Of a stretch of DNA of 64,000 nt, positions 53,589 to 61,970 are shown in pieces. A program made the position numbers and the translations under genes. Each line of letters opens with the position of its first letter. Positions within the stretch are counted from its first letter, which is position 1. Origin of the DNA: Candidatus Manganitrophus morganii (GTDB taxonomy: Bacteria; Nitrospirota; Nitrospiria; SBBL01; Manganitrophaceae); contig JAJHOH010000001.1 of NCBI GenBank assembly GCA_021651055.1, positions 2,294,001-2,358,000 on the forward strand, read 5' to 3'. The notes beneath the pieces were generated by a model that saw nothing but the letters and a program-made list of their open reading frames with translations, made no database searches and was not told the origin of the DNA.

Positions 53589-54206
53589 TCACGACGGGGG
53601 GGGCTCAGGGGAAGGGGGCTGCTCTTTGACCAACCGGGGCGGTTTTTCCTCGAAGCGATAGGTGAGCGTTCGAGGACACTCGACGTCCGGGTGGGTCGGA
53701 CTGTAGAGGCCGGACGGATTTCTTTTGAAGAGCCACATCCGTAAATTATAGTGAACCATCTCTTTCGGCATCAACGGGTGTAGTCCCTCCATCGGCCCAT
53801 CGAGCGGCTGCTCGAAGAGCGTGGGGGGCTCGCTGACCCCCATCGCCACCGGAATCAGCCACTCCGCCGCAACCAACCGGAGCGCTTCTCCCTTCGGCTC
53901 GTAAATCAGGATCGGCGGGTAATCGGGGTTGGCCACCGTGCTCATCAGGCTGGTATTGAGAAAGCGGATCCCGACGCCGCCGGAGGGATACTCGATGCAT
54001 CCGACCATCGAGAGATACCCGTCGCGGACCGCCACAATCGGATCTTTATATTTTTCGAGCGCGGCACGCATCTTTGCAAGTTCGGTCGGAAGGGGCTGAG
54101 TGGCCTGGTTCTTCTTCTCCCCGGAGGAGGCGCACCCGACGACGATCAGAAGGGAGAGGAAAAGAATCGGCCATCGCATAAAATCGAGAAGACGTTGCCG
54201 GCTCAT
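53589..54206 (-). CDS. Putative lipoprotein of unknown function
   Basis: A 205-residue protein with a signal peptide and a lipobox L-L-I-V-V-G-C-A-S-S (Cys25). A helical segment is followed by two beta-rich parts (V-G-I-R-F-L-N-T-S, I-Y-E-P-K-G-E-A-L-R) and a Pro/Glu-rich tail (P-S-P-E-P-P-P-S). No family is recognised. It lies between the glutathione peroxidase and the membrane-protein genes on the same strand. Confidence 0.65.
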   Translation of the reverse strand: MSRQRLLDFMRWPILFLSLLIVVGCASSGEKKNQATQPLPTELAKMRAALEKYKDPIVAVRDGYLSMVGCIEYPSGGVGIRFLNTSLMSTVANPDYPPILIYEPKGEALRLVAAEWLIPVAMGVSEPPTLFEQPLDGPMEGLHPLMPKEMVHYNLRMWLFKRNPSGLYSPTHPDVECPRTLTYRFEEKPPRLVKEQPPSPEPPPS

Positions 54207-54322
54207 GGGAAACTCTTCATTGAGGATTGGTAAAGGGGTGAACGCGATTGCGGGCGAACCCGCAGCGCTCTACGATTACTATACCAAGACCGATGCGCTT
54301 GGGAATGTCATCTTCATTACAT

Positions 54323-54922
54323 TCACCGTGACTTTCCAAACCGCTTTTCGAGGACGAGGTGGGTCGGAAAATAGACAAGGACCGGGAGAAAAAGCATCAA
54401 CAGGGCGAGATAAAGGATCGGCGGCATCCATGTCTGCGGCTCGCTTCCGGGGCCGAAGACCCAGTTGATGTTCTTAGAGGGATCGGTGAAGAAGTAGGAG
54501 ACCGGTAGGACGATCCAGGCCAGCAGCGTTTGCGCGAGAAAAGCGCGGCGATCGTAGCCGAGGCGCGCGACCATCCAGACGAGGAGGATCGGAAGGAAGA
54601 GGTGAAAAAGCGACAGCCCCCGCAGGTAGCGCGGTTTGGACGAATCGAACATGTAGCCGGCGAGACCGATCGGCTCGGCGCCGGTAAGGAGCCGGGCGAA
54701 GAAATCGATATTCCACGTCAGCTCCAAAAGGAGAACCCCCACCGCCATCGTGCCGGCGAGGAACCGGCTTTCCAGCCAAAGGGCGGCGACGGCGGTCAGC
54801 AGGGCGATGTCCGAGAACCAGAGGAAGTTGGCCGGGCCGTAATGCGCCCAGTAGACCGGCACCAGAACGATCACAAAGAGGGTGGTTGCGATCTTGATCC
54901 AAACCGGAATGATGCGTTTCAC
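54323..54922 (-). CDS. Six-helix membrane protein
   Basis: A 199-residue protein with about six transmembrane segments (residues 10-28, 35-50, 56-73, 100-118, 128-148 and 167-190) and a basic C-terminal tail (E-K-R-F-G-K-S-R). It resembles conserved hypothetical membrane proteins with W-x-H-Y-G-P-x-N-F-L-W-F-S-D. Function unknown. The start overlaps the acyl-CoA dehydrogenase stop by 4 bases, implying coupled translation. Confidence 0.72.
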   Translation of the reverse strand: MKRIIPVWIKIATTLFVIVLVPVYWAHYGPANFLWFSDIALLTAVAALWLESRFLAGTMAVGVLLLELTWNIDFFARLLTGAEPIGLAGYMFDSSKPRYLRGLSLFHLFLPILLVWMVARLGYDRRAFLAQTLLAWIVLPVSYFFTDPSKNINWVFGPGSEPQTWMPPILYLALLMLFLPVLVYFPTHLVLEKRFGKSR

Positions 54923-56088
54923 GTAAACGCCGACAACCCCGTGATCTGCTCCCCTAAAATCAGGGTATGGATATCGTGCGTCCCCTCATATGTGTAGACC
55001 GACTCCAGATTGCAGAGGTGCCGCGCGATCTGGTGCTCATACATGATGCCGTTGGCGCCGAGGATGTCGCGGGCGACCCGCGCGATCTGAAGGGCATGAA
55101 ACACATTGTTCCGCTTTCCCATCGAGATCTGGACGTGGCTCAACCGGCCTTGATCTTTGAGCCGCCCGAGACGAAGGGCGAGCGGCTGCATTTTGGTGAT
55201 CTCGGTCAGCATCTCGACCAGCTTTTGCTGGACAAGTTGGTAGCCAGCGATCGGGCGGGTGAACTGGACCCGCTCCTTGGCGTAGGTCAACGCCCGATCG
55301 TAACAGGCCATCGCGGCGCCGATCGCCCCCCAGGCGATCCCATATCGGGCTTGATTCAGGCAGCGGAGGGTCGATTTGATCCCGTCGGTTCCCGGAAGGA
55401 GATTCACCTCCGGAATGCGGACATCCTGGAGAACCAACTCGCCGGTGTCGGAGGCGCGAAGAGAAAATTTATCGGTCACCTTGTTTTGTCGGAAGCCGGG
55501 GGTTCCCTTCTCCACCAGAAAACCGCGGATGATCTCCCGGTCGTCCTTGGCCCAGATCAGCGCCACGTCGGCGATTGTCCCGTTGGTGATCCACATCTTG
55601 GTCCCGTTGAGAATATATTCGGCGCCGCGTTTTTCGGCGCGGGTGATCATCCCCTCTGGGTTCGAGCCGAAATCGGGCTCGGTCAGGCCGAAGCAGCCGA
55701 TCGCCTCGCCCCGCGCCATCTTCGGGAGCCAGAAGTGCTTCTGCGCTTCCGATCCATACTCGGCGATCGGCCACATCACCAGGCCCGATTGAACCGAGAC
55801 GAAACTCCGCAAGCCGGAATCGCCCCGTTCCAATTCCTGATTGATCAAGCCGTAGGCGACGCTGTTGAGTCCCGCGCAGCCGTATTTCGGATCGAGGTTG
55901 GCGCCGAGGAGCCCCATCGCCGCCATCTGCGGGACCAACGCCATTGGAAAGGTTCCCGCCTCATAGTGGGGGACGATGATCGGAAGCACCTGCGCTTCAA
56001 CCCATCGCCGGACCTCGTCGCGGATCATCCGCTCTTCCGGTTTCAGCTCGTCATCCAGGTTGAGGAAATCGACCCCTTGAAAAGGCAT
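54919..56088 (-). CDS. Acyl-CoA dehydrogenase, glutaryl-CoA dehydrogenase-like
   Basis: A 389-residue flavoprotein with the ACAD layout. The helical N-domain and beta middle domain (C-F-G-L-T-E-P-D-F-G-S-N-P, W-I-T-N-G) precede the helical C-domain with catalytic Glu368 in Y-E-G-T-H-D-I-H. The substrate-binding R-F and the H-D-I-H-T-L-I-L-G end resemble glutaryl-CoA dehydrogenases, which also decarboxylate. AGGAGAAGGCG precedes the ATG. No electron-transfer flavoprotein genes are adjacent. Confidence 0.9.
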   Translation of the reverse strand: MPFQGVDFLNLDDELKPEERMIRDEVRRWVEAQVLPIIVPHYEAGTFPMALVPQMAAMGLLGANLDPKYGCAGLNSVAYGLINQELERGDSGLRSFVSVQSGLVMWPIAEYGSEAQKHFWLPKMARGEAIGCFGLTEPDFGSNPEGMITRAEKRGAEYILNGTKMWITNGTIADVALIWAKDDREIIRGFLVEKGTPGFRQNKVTDKFSLRASDTGELVLQDVRIPEVNLLPGTDGIKSTLRCLNQARYGIAWGAIGAAMACYDRALTYAKERVQFTRPIAGYQLVQQKLVEMLTEITKMQPLALRLGRLKDQGRLSHVQISMGKRNNVFHALQIARVARDILGANGIMYEHQIARHLCNLESVYTYEGTHDIHTLILGEQITGLSAFT

Positions 56089-56137
56089 CGCCTTCTCCTA
56101 TCAAGAGAGTAATCGTCCATCGGTGAAGATCCCAGGA

Positions 56138-57847
56138 TCAGGCGGGGTGGGTATAACGCGCCTCGATCTTCTCCCGGATGCGGGCGCGGCTCTCTTGGGC
56201 GGAAAGTTTTTCCGCTTCGATCCGCGCCGCTTCCTCGGCGAGAGGGTCATCTTTGATCGCCTCGCGGAACCAGCGGGAGTAATCCCCTTGCCGAAGATGA
56301 TGCATCCAGGTCTCATCGTCCACGCCGTCCGCGAGTTGCATAAAAAGGGTTAGGTTCTGTGCGCGCAGGTTGAGCTTCCCATCCGGCCCTTGGAAGAAAA
56401 AACTTCGATCGGGAGGAAGCTCTCCCTCCGCGTATTTGCGGAGATGGCGCCGGCGCTCCATTCGGGGCGGAATGCTTCGAAACCAGAACGGCTCGCTTTT
56501 CGGCCGACGCGACCAGCCGATCGCCTCCCCCGGCTCCAGCGAGACGGAGGGGACCGACGGGGTGCGCTCGCTGAGCGTTGCACTGAAAGTGCGGATCGTC
56601 TCTTGCGGGGTCGACCCGATCGCAATGATGAGATCGACCGATGAGAGAACGGCGCGGGAAACTTGGTCAGGATGAACCGTGATCAGCAGAAATCCATAAA
56701 GCTCTTTCGGAACGGTCAGCAGGGCGGGGGCCCACGAAGCGGGGAGAAGATGATGGGTCTCGTCGATGACGATCCAATGCGGCCGGCCGGTCCGGGCCCG
56801 CAACTCCATCAATGCCGTGAGGAACCCCTCGAAGGTGGCGGGACGGCTCTCCATGGGAATACCGAGCAGATTAATCACCGCATTTTGGCCCGGCTTTTCG
56901 AGAAGCTGAATCGTTTCCTCCACCGTCGGCGCCCGCTGAGGGTTGCCGAGGACGACGGCTCCCTCGAAGTTCTGGTAATCTCCCTCCGGATCGATGATGC
57001 AAAATTGGTATCCCTGTTCCGAGAGCCGCTCCAGAAAACCGGTGGCAAAGGTCGACTTGCCCCCGCCCGATGTGCCGGCGAGGAGGACGCTCACCCCATA
57101 CGGCTTCAGACGAACGGTCTCTCCTCCTTCGCGCTGGCCGAGAGGGATCTCATGCCGTGTCAGCCGCGGCTCCAGATCGGCCAGATCGGCGGCCAGGAGA
57201 TGGTCGATCAGCTCGGTCACCCCGGCGCCGCGGCTTCCCCGGGTGACCCAGTCGGCCTGCTCTTTCAACGACGGGAGGGCGTTCGCGACCGCCACGGAGG
57301 CCTCACAGAGATGGAGAAAGGCATGATCGTTCTCCGCATCGCCGACGCCGACGGCGTTGTGCGGCGAGAGACCGAGCTCTTCGAGGGCGGCGGCAAGTCC
57401 GGTCGCCTTGTTCACCCCGGAGGGGAGGACCATCACCGCCCCCTTGTTGAAGATCACCTGAAGCTCCAAACCCAGCTCGCGGATCGTTTCAAGGACCGCC
57501 GTCTCGTGCGGCGTCCAGGTTGCCACGATCACCCGTCCGACCGCGAGAGGGCCGACCCCGCGAGCGCGCAGGGTCTCGGCAAAGCGTTCCGGCGGCGCTT
57601 CGGCGAGGAGTTTGATCTCGCGGGTCGCCGGGCGATAAAGCAAGGCGCCGTTCTCGGCGACCACGCTTTCAAAGAGATCGACCTGCGGGAAGACCTGAAG
57701 GAGCTCGTCCAGCTCTCGGCCGGTGACGAGAATCAGCCGCCGGCCGGAGTTCCGCAATCGTTCCAGCGCCTCCAACGTCGCTTCGTCTACCCGGCCTTCC
57801 GTGGCGAGTGTTCCGTCGTAATCGGTCGCAAGTGCGTAATAGCGCAT
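56138..57847 (-). CDS. HAD-type phosphatase fused to HerA/FtsK-like ATPase
   Basis: A 569-residue fusion. Residues 1-230 are a Cof/HAD-IIB-type hydrolase with D9-Y-D11-G-T nucleophile motif, R-L-I-L-V-T-G-R and G-V-G-D-A-E-N-D. A second domain from about residue 255 carries G-T-S-G-G-G-K-S-T Walker A and I-V-I-D-E-T-H Walker B near 357, typical of HerA/DUF87-type ATPases. A C-terminal part of about 90 residues ends R-I-R-E-K-I-E-A-R-Y. ATG 57847 has AAAGGATC upstream. Function of the combination is unknown. Confidence 0.82.
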   Translation of the reverse strand: MRYYALATDYDGTLATEGRVDEATLEALERLRNSGRRLILVTGRELDELLQVFPQVDLFESVVAENGALLYRPATREIKLLAEAPPERFAETLRARGVGPLAVGRVIVATWTPHETAVLETIRELGLELQVIFNKGAVMVLPSGVNKATGLAAALEELGLSPHNAVGVGDAENDHAFLHLCEASVAVANALPSLKEQADWVTRGSRGAGVTELIDHLLAADLADLEPRLTRHEIPLGQREGGETVRLKPYGVSVLLAGTSGGGKSTFATGFLERLSEQGYQFCIIDPEGDYQNFEGAVVLGNPQRAPTVEETIQLLEKPGQNAVINLLGIPMESRPATFEGFLTALMELRARTGRPHWIVIDETHHLLPASWAPALLTVPKELYGFLLITVHPDQVSRAVLSSVDLIIAIGSTPQETIRTFSATLSERTPSVPSVSLEPGEAIGWSRRPKSEPFWFRSIPPRMERRRHLRKYAEGELPPDRSFFFQGPDGKLNLRAQNLTLFMQLADGVDDETWMHHLRQGDYSRWFREAIKDDPLAEEAARIEAEKLSAQESRARIREKIEARYTHPA

Positions 57848-57954
57848 CCAGATCCTTTCTAGTGAAAATTGTAACGTATTTGTTCGTTTGAACGCCAGAG
57901 GGGCGCACCATCGCATCCCTTTTTAAATGAAAGACCGCCATGATCGGTCCGGGA

Positions 57955-58173
57955 TTACCTCGGCCGCCCCCGGGAGAGGCTCCCGAGCGCCCATCCGACG
58001 ATGATCCCGAGCGCGAAGATGATAAAGAACATCAGCGCGCGGGAGAGTGAAAAACTCCAGAGGAGGAACTGGAGGGTCACCGGTTCGACATTTTGAAGCA
58101 CAAAGAGGATCACCAGAAAGAGAAGGGTGATTCCGATGAAAATTTTGATTTGTCTCACAGAGCAACGGCTCAC
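57955..58173 (-). CDS. LapA-domain small membrane protein
   Basis: A 72-residue protein with two transmembrane helices: F-I-G-I-T-L-L-F-L-V-I-L-F-V-L-Q-N, the V-T-L-x-F-L-L-W-S-F-S-L-S linker, then A-L-M-F-F-I-I-F-A-L-G-I-I-V-G-W. This is the LapA/DUF1049 pattern; LapA helps lipopolysaccharide assembly in E. coli. The predicted start is GTG 58173, with GTG 58158 as alternative. Too short for a firm functional call. Confidence 0.75.
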   Translation of the reverse strand: MSRCSVRQIKIFIGITLLFLVILFVLQNVEPVTLQFLLWSFSLSRALMFFIIFALGIIVGWALGSLSRGRPR

Positions 58174-58324
58174 TGAAGAGATTGGAAGCGATTTTCTCCC
58201 GATTGAATCCTGGACGGGAGGAAGTTGGGACGAGGGAACGGCCCGCTCCTCTTTTTTGTATATTCCATTTCAGGAGAGAAGTCAATTCTCCGCCGGGAAG
58301 CCCGGCGACGAGGATCGGCCGCTT

Positions 58325-58645
58325 TCAAGGGGAAGCGGTCAGCTTGAGTCCCAGAATCCCGGCGACGATCAGGATCAAGCTGACGATCCGGCCGATGTCG
58401 CGCGATTCCTCGAAGAGGAGGATGCCGATCAGCGCCGTGCCGGTGGCCCCGATCCCGGTCCAGACGGCATAACCCGTTCCGACCGGAATCGTTTTCAACG
58501 CTTGGGCGAGAAGGATGAAGCTAAAGGCCATCGCGATGACGGTCAAGACGCTTGGCCAGAGGCGGGTAAATCCCTCGGTAAACTTGAGCCCGACCGCCCA
58601 GGCCACTTCGAAAAGACCGGCGATAAAAAGATAAAACCAATCCAT
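58325..58645 (-). CDS. Small multidrug resistance (SMR) exporter, SugE/Gdx-like
   Basis: A 106-residue four-helix SMR protein. Catalytic Glu13 lies in [11 protein letters not shown], followed by G-F-T-R-L-W-P-S and the [14 protein letters not shown] segment. The W-P-S and G-F-T-R features fit the SugE/Gdx branch that exports guanidinium. GGAGGAAAATGCACG precedes the ATG. Upstream I see a perfect AAGGGGAGCTCCCCTT palindrome but no guanidine-riboswitch loops. Confidence 0.9.
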   Translation of the reverse strand: MDWFYLFIAGLFEVAWAVGLKFTEGFTRLWPSVLTVIAMAFSFILLAQALKTIPVGTGYAVWTGIGATGTALIGILLFEESRDIGRIVSLILIVAGILGLKLTASP

Positions 58646-58726
58646 CGTGCATTTTCCTCCGGGATGATTGATTCGAGTTGCGATCTAAGGGGAGCTCCCC
58701 TTGTATAGTCGAATTTCTCGCCGGAG

Positions 58727-59782
58727 TCAATTTTGTTTGACCTTCCCGATTTTCTCCTCGGCTTCTTTTCGATCGCCCGGGCGGGGCCGCGGTTTTTCCT
58801 GCTCGTCGGCGGCCTCCGGCTCCAAGTTCAATGCGGCGAAGATCGGAAAGTGATCCGACCCGAAGTAAGGGAGCCGCTTCAACTCGATCAAGCGAAAATG
58901 CGGCGAGTGAAAGACATGATCGAGCGGCCATCTCATGAATGGATACTTTGCATGAAAGGTGTTGAGGAATTTCCGCCCGATCCGCGGATCGAGGAGGCCG
59001 CTGATCTTCCGGAAGAGCCGGGTGGTCCGCGACCAGGCGACATCGTTGAGATCCCCCGCGACAATCACCGGCTTGTCCGATCCGCGCACCTCTTTTCCGA
59101 CGATCAGCAACTCCACGTCCCGCTCCGTCGAGCGGGGATGCTGCGTCGGCGCCGGAGGGCGCGGGTGAAGACAGTGGAGCGCGATCTCCCGGCCCGACGG
59201 AAGCCGCACGCCGGTATGGATCGAGGGAACATCTTCTTGAACAAGGAATCGGACCTCCGGCCGGACCAGCTCCAGCCGCGAATAGAGGAGCATCCCATAG
59301 GTATTCTCGAGAGGGTGGTGGACCAAGGAAGGATGGCTCTTCTCCAATTGATCCAGTTCGCTCTGCCACCAGTGATTTGCCTCAAGGATGAGAATCAAAT
59401 CGGGGTCGGCTTTCCGGATGATCTCCAGGAGCCGCGGCGCGTTCTTGTTGGGCATCCAGACGTTCGCGATCAGAAGGCGTAGCGACGATTCTTTGAAAGG
59501 ACGCCGGCTCTCCGGGACTTGTTTCTTCCAGAGGGGTGTGTAGGGAAGCATCCGTCCGATTTGATAGAGGGTCGAAGCGGCGAGAAGGACGATAAAGAGC
59601 GTTTCCCAAACGGAGCCGGACTCCCAAACAAGTGGATAAAGGATCAACACGGCGACGGCAAAAAGGGTGATCTGCAGGCGCGGAAAATCGAAGATGCGAA
59701 TCCACCAGACCTCCGTCCGCAGTAGGGGAAGGAGGGTCGCAAGGAGGGTGAAAGAGCCGATAAGGATGAAAAAAGCTTTCAC
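58727..59782 (-). CDS. Membrane-anchored endonuclease/exonuclease/phosphatase-family protein
   Basis: A 351-residue EEP-fold protein with three N-terminal hydrophobic helices (residues 1-20, 34-50 and 57-75) and the EEP domain from about residue 100. The motifs are N-V-W-M-P-N-K-N-A and D-P-D-L-I-L-I-L-E-A-N, then G-D-L-N-D-V-A-W and D-H-F-P-I near the C-terminus, followed by a Lys/Glu-rich tail. This layout is shared with YbhP-type proteins. The start is GTG with GAGGAAGG 7 bases upstream. Confidence 0.88.
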   Translation of the reverse strand: MKAFFILIGSFTLLATLLPLLRTEVWWIRIFDFPRLQITLFAVAVLILYPLVWESGSVWETLFIVLLAASTLYQIGRMLPYTPLWKKQVPESRRPFKESSLRLLIANVWMPNKNAPRLLEIIRKADPDLILILEANHWWQSELDQLEKSHPSLVHHPLENTYGMLLYSRLELVRPEVRFLVQEDVPSIHTGVRLPSGREIALHCLHPRPPAPTQHPRSTERDVELLIVGKEVRGSDKPVIVAGDLNDVAWSRTTRLFRKISGLLDPRIGRKFLNTFHAKYPFMRWPLDHVFHSPHFRLIELKRLPYFGSDHFPIFAALNLEPEAADEQEKPRPRPGDRKEAEEKIGKVKQN

Positions 59783-60020
59783 GTAAAAACCTTCCTCTTG
59801 AAGGATGCGCCTGTTTTCCTGCGGCCGGAAGTGGTTTAGATTAGCTTATCCGAGTAGAGGGTGACTGCAACGGAGAGGGATGAGAGAAGGATGGACGATC
59901 CTCTCCCATTTTGATCAATCAGAATCGGTGCGGCATTTCAATGAGGGCCGGCCGCCCGATAAGCGGGCGGCCGGCCTGTACGAATAGGATCAGGGACGAA
60001 GCCACCGGTGGCTTCGTCCT
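59783..60020. repeat. Intergenic region with two perfect palindromes
   Basis: A 13-bp perfect stem with a 5-base loop lies at 59946-59976 (GGCCGGCCGCCCG with its complement). A 26-base perfect palindrome lies at 59994-60019 (GGACGAAGCCACC and complement), just inside the end of the cytochrome gene's region. Either can form a strong hairpin at the 3' end of the cytochrome message; neither has a T-tract on that strand. Confidence 0.6.
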
Positions 60021-60647
60021 TTAAGACGGAGCCGGTGTGACCGCAGGAGCGGTTGCATGAACCTGCGGCGGGATATTTTTAATCGGCGGAATGGTCTTCA
60101 GATAAGCGAAGATCGCTTTTAAATCTTCATCCGTGAAATTTCGGTAGACCGGCCAAGGCATCGGCGGGAGGATGGGACGGCCGGTGTCTCGGTCTCTCCC
60201 GGTTCGGATCGCGGTCATAAACTCTTTCTCCGTCCAGGTACCGAGGCCGGATGGATCGGGCGTGAGGTTTTTGGCGTAGCTGATTCCCCACGGTCCGGCG
60301 AAGGCGGTGTTCGAGCCGGCGCCGATCCAGACCCAGGGACCTTCCAATTTGGGCGGCGGGGGCATGACCATTTTTTCCGGGTGACCCGAGAGCGCCCGGG
60401 ACATATCCGGACCGGGGCCGCCCGATTTCATAATCCATGGCGTGTGACAGTCGTGGCAGCCGGATGTATTGACCAGGTACTCTCCGCGTTGGACCTGCTT
60501 GGATTGCGGCGAAGCCGGGTCTTTTGCGATACCCAGGCCGGTGTAAACCGTTCCGATGAACAGGGACGCCAGGAGCAAGAGGCCGATCCTCTTGCGATGC
60601 GTCTTGAATCCATTGACGAAATCCACTTTTCTGAAATATCTCTTCAT
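60021..60647 (-). CDS. Membrane-anchored or secreted c-type cytochrome
   Basis: A 208-residue protein with an N-terminal hydrophobic segment (about 20-38) and a single heme site C-H-D-C-H in S-G-C-H-D-C-H-T-P-W. A distal Met of the M-P-W-P or P-P-M type is available in L-P-P-M-P-W. The segment F-T-D-E-D-L-K-A-I-F-A-Y-L-K-T-I-P-P matches small diheme/monoheme cytochromes. AGGGAGGAGAACG precedes ATG 60647. An in-frame extension upstream lacks a ribosome site. Confidence 0.87.
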   Translation of the reverse strand: MKRYFRKVDFVNGFKTHRKRIGLLLLASLFIGTVYTGLGIAKDPASPQSKQVQRGEYLVNTSGCHDCHTPWIMKSGGPGPDMSRALSGHPEKMVMPPPPKLEGPWVWIGAGSNTAFAGPWGISYAKNLTPDPSGLGTWTEKEFMTAIRTGRDRDTGRPILPPMPWPVYRNFTDEDLKAIFAYLKTIPPIKNIPPQVHATAPAVTPAPS

Positions 60648-60702
60648 CGTTCTCCTCCCTCCTGAGCGTTTGCTCGCATATTGAATTAGATCATCGTTTC
60701 CG

Positions 60703-61653
60703 TTACTCCAGCGGAATCCGGTTCTTCGCTTGTCCGAGCCACTGGTCGAACGTCTGCAACTCCGGGTTGAGGGCGCGAGAGACGGCGAGATTGCGCGCGG
60801 CGCAGAAGTCGTCGTTGAAATCGCGCTTGAACTGGAACATGTTGCCGAGATCGTCGGCGCCGGGGAAGCCGAAGCTGCGATAAACTTCCGGCGGCACATC
60901 GTTGTAGCGGACTTCCCGGCCGAGCGCTTTGGTCAGGGAAGCGGCCATCTGGGCGCCGGTCAAATGCTCGCCGGCGATGCCGACCGTTTTGCCGATGTAC
61001 TCCCGGCCTTTCTTGAAGATGCCGAGGGCGCACTTGCCGATATCTTCGGCGGCGATCCCCGGGAGCTTCTTATCCCCCATCGGCATGGTGATCGCCAGTT
61101 TCCCGTCCGGCCCCTTCTTGGGTCCCATCCCGAAGTAGATCATGTTGTCCCAGTAAAACGACGTCAGCAGCAGCGTCGTCGGCGCGCCGGCCTGTCCGAA
61201 AACCTGATCGGCTTCCCCTTTGCCGTCGAAATGGGGGACTTTGTATTTGCCGTGGAGGGTCGGCATCCGGTTGTCCGAAAGCGGGACCCATTTGCGGGTG
61301 TCTTCGAGGGTCGACCAGATCACATGTTGAACGCCCGCCTGCTTCGCCGCCTTGGCCATGTTCTTGGCCTGGGCGACCTCTTTCTCGGCCGAAAAGTGTT
61401 CCCAGAAATTGGTGAGGCAGAATGCGCCGTAGGCGCCGTCGAACGCTTTCTTGACGCTTTCCACATCGTCGATATCGGCCGCGACGACCTCGACCCCCTG
61501 TTGCGCCAGCGCTTTCGCTTTATCGGAGTTGACGTTTCGGGTCAGGGCTCGCACTGCAAAGCCGCTCTCTTTATCATTCAAGATCGCGCGGACCAAGCCG
61601 CCCCCCTGTGCGCCGGTGGCGCCGACAACTGCGATGATCTTTTTATTGGCCAT
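60703..61653 (-). CDS. NmrA-family NAD(P)-binding protein
   Basis: A 316-residue atypical short-chain dehydrogenase-like protein. G-A-T-G-A-Q-G-G-G near the N-terminus binds dinucleotide, and the second glycine stretch and Y-W-D-N segment follow. NmrA and related HSCARG proteins sense the redox ratio rather than catalysing a known reaction; others are quinone reductases. ATG 61653 follows GGAGGAGGATATC. A promoter/operator at 61734-61772 lies upstream. It precedes the cytochrome gene by 55 bp on the same strand. Confidence 0.88.
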   Translation of the reverse strand: MANKKIIAVVGATGAQGGGLVRAILNDKESGFAVRALTRNVNSDKAKALAQQGVEVVAADIDDVESVKKAFDGAYGAFCLTNFWEHFSAEKEVAQAKNMAKAAKQAGVQHVIWSTLEDTRKWVPLSDNRMPTLHGKYKVPHFDGKGEADQVFGQAGAPTTLLLTSFYWDNMIYFGMGPKKGPDGKLAITMPMGDKKLPGIAAEDIGKCALGIFKKGREYIGKTVGIAGEHLTGAQMAASLTKALGREVRYNDVPPEVYRSFGFPGADDLGNMFQFKRDFNDDFCAARNLAVSRALNPELQTFDQWLGQAKNRIPLE

Positions 61654-61733
61654 GATATCCTCCTCCATTTAGATTAAGAGACAAAATCAGCAATGATGCT
61701 GAACCATACAAGAGAATGCTTCCTTCGAAACTA

Positions 61734-61772
61734 AACTGAGTTATCTTAGTTCAGGAAAGGAAGGGATTGCAA
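61734..61772 (-). promoter_or_regulatory. Promoter with overlapping palindromic operator for the NmrA-like gene
   Basis: On the minus strand TTGCAA (61772-61767) and TAAGAT (61748-61743) are spaced 18 bases. The palindrome AACTGAG-TTAT-CTTAGTT (61734-61751, one mismatch) covers the -10 box. About 35 bases around the promoter recur upstream of the sigma-54 activator gene at 63547. Confidence 0.6.
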
Positions 61773-61970
61773 ACGAGTCAATTGTCGATACGCTCTTTGG
61801 TGCCGGTTTTGCCGGTAATAAATAGCAAAGCCCATACCAGGAGGACTGAACCTCCAGATCGGGAGCATAAAAGAGTTAAAACAAAGCGTTATAAATTGAG
61901 AGGGGATCTGTGGAGGAGAGCGTGCCAACCTGGATCTGCCCACATGCCGTCAGATGCCGACCGGCGGGCA

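Noticed and set aside
58646-58740. Guanidine riboswitch ahead of the SugE/Gdx-like exporter
   Set aside because: Only a plain AAGGGGAGCTCCCCTT palindrome is present; the paired ACGR loops of guanidine-II and other class motifs are missing.
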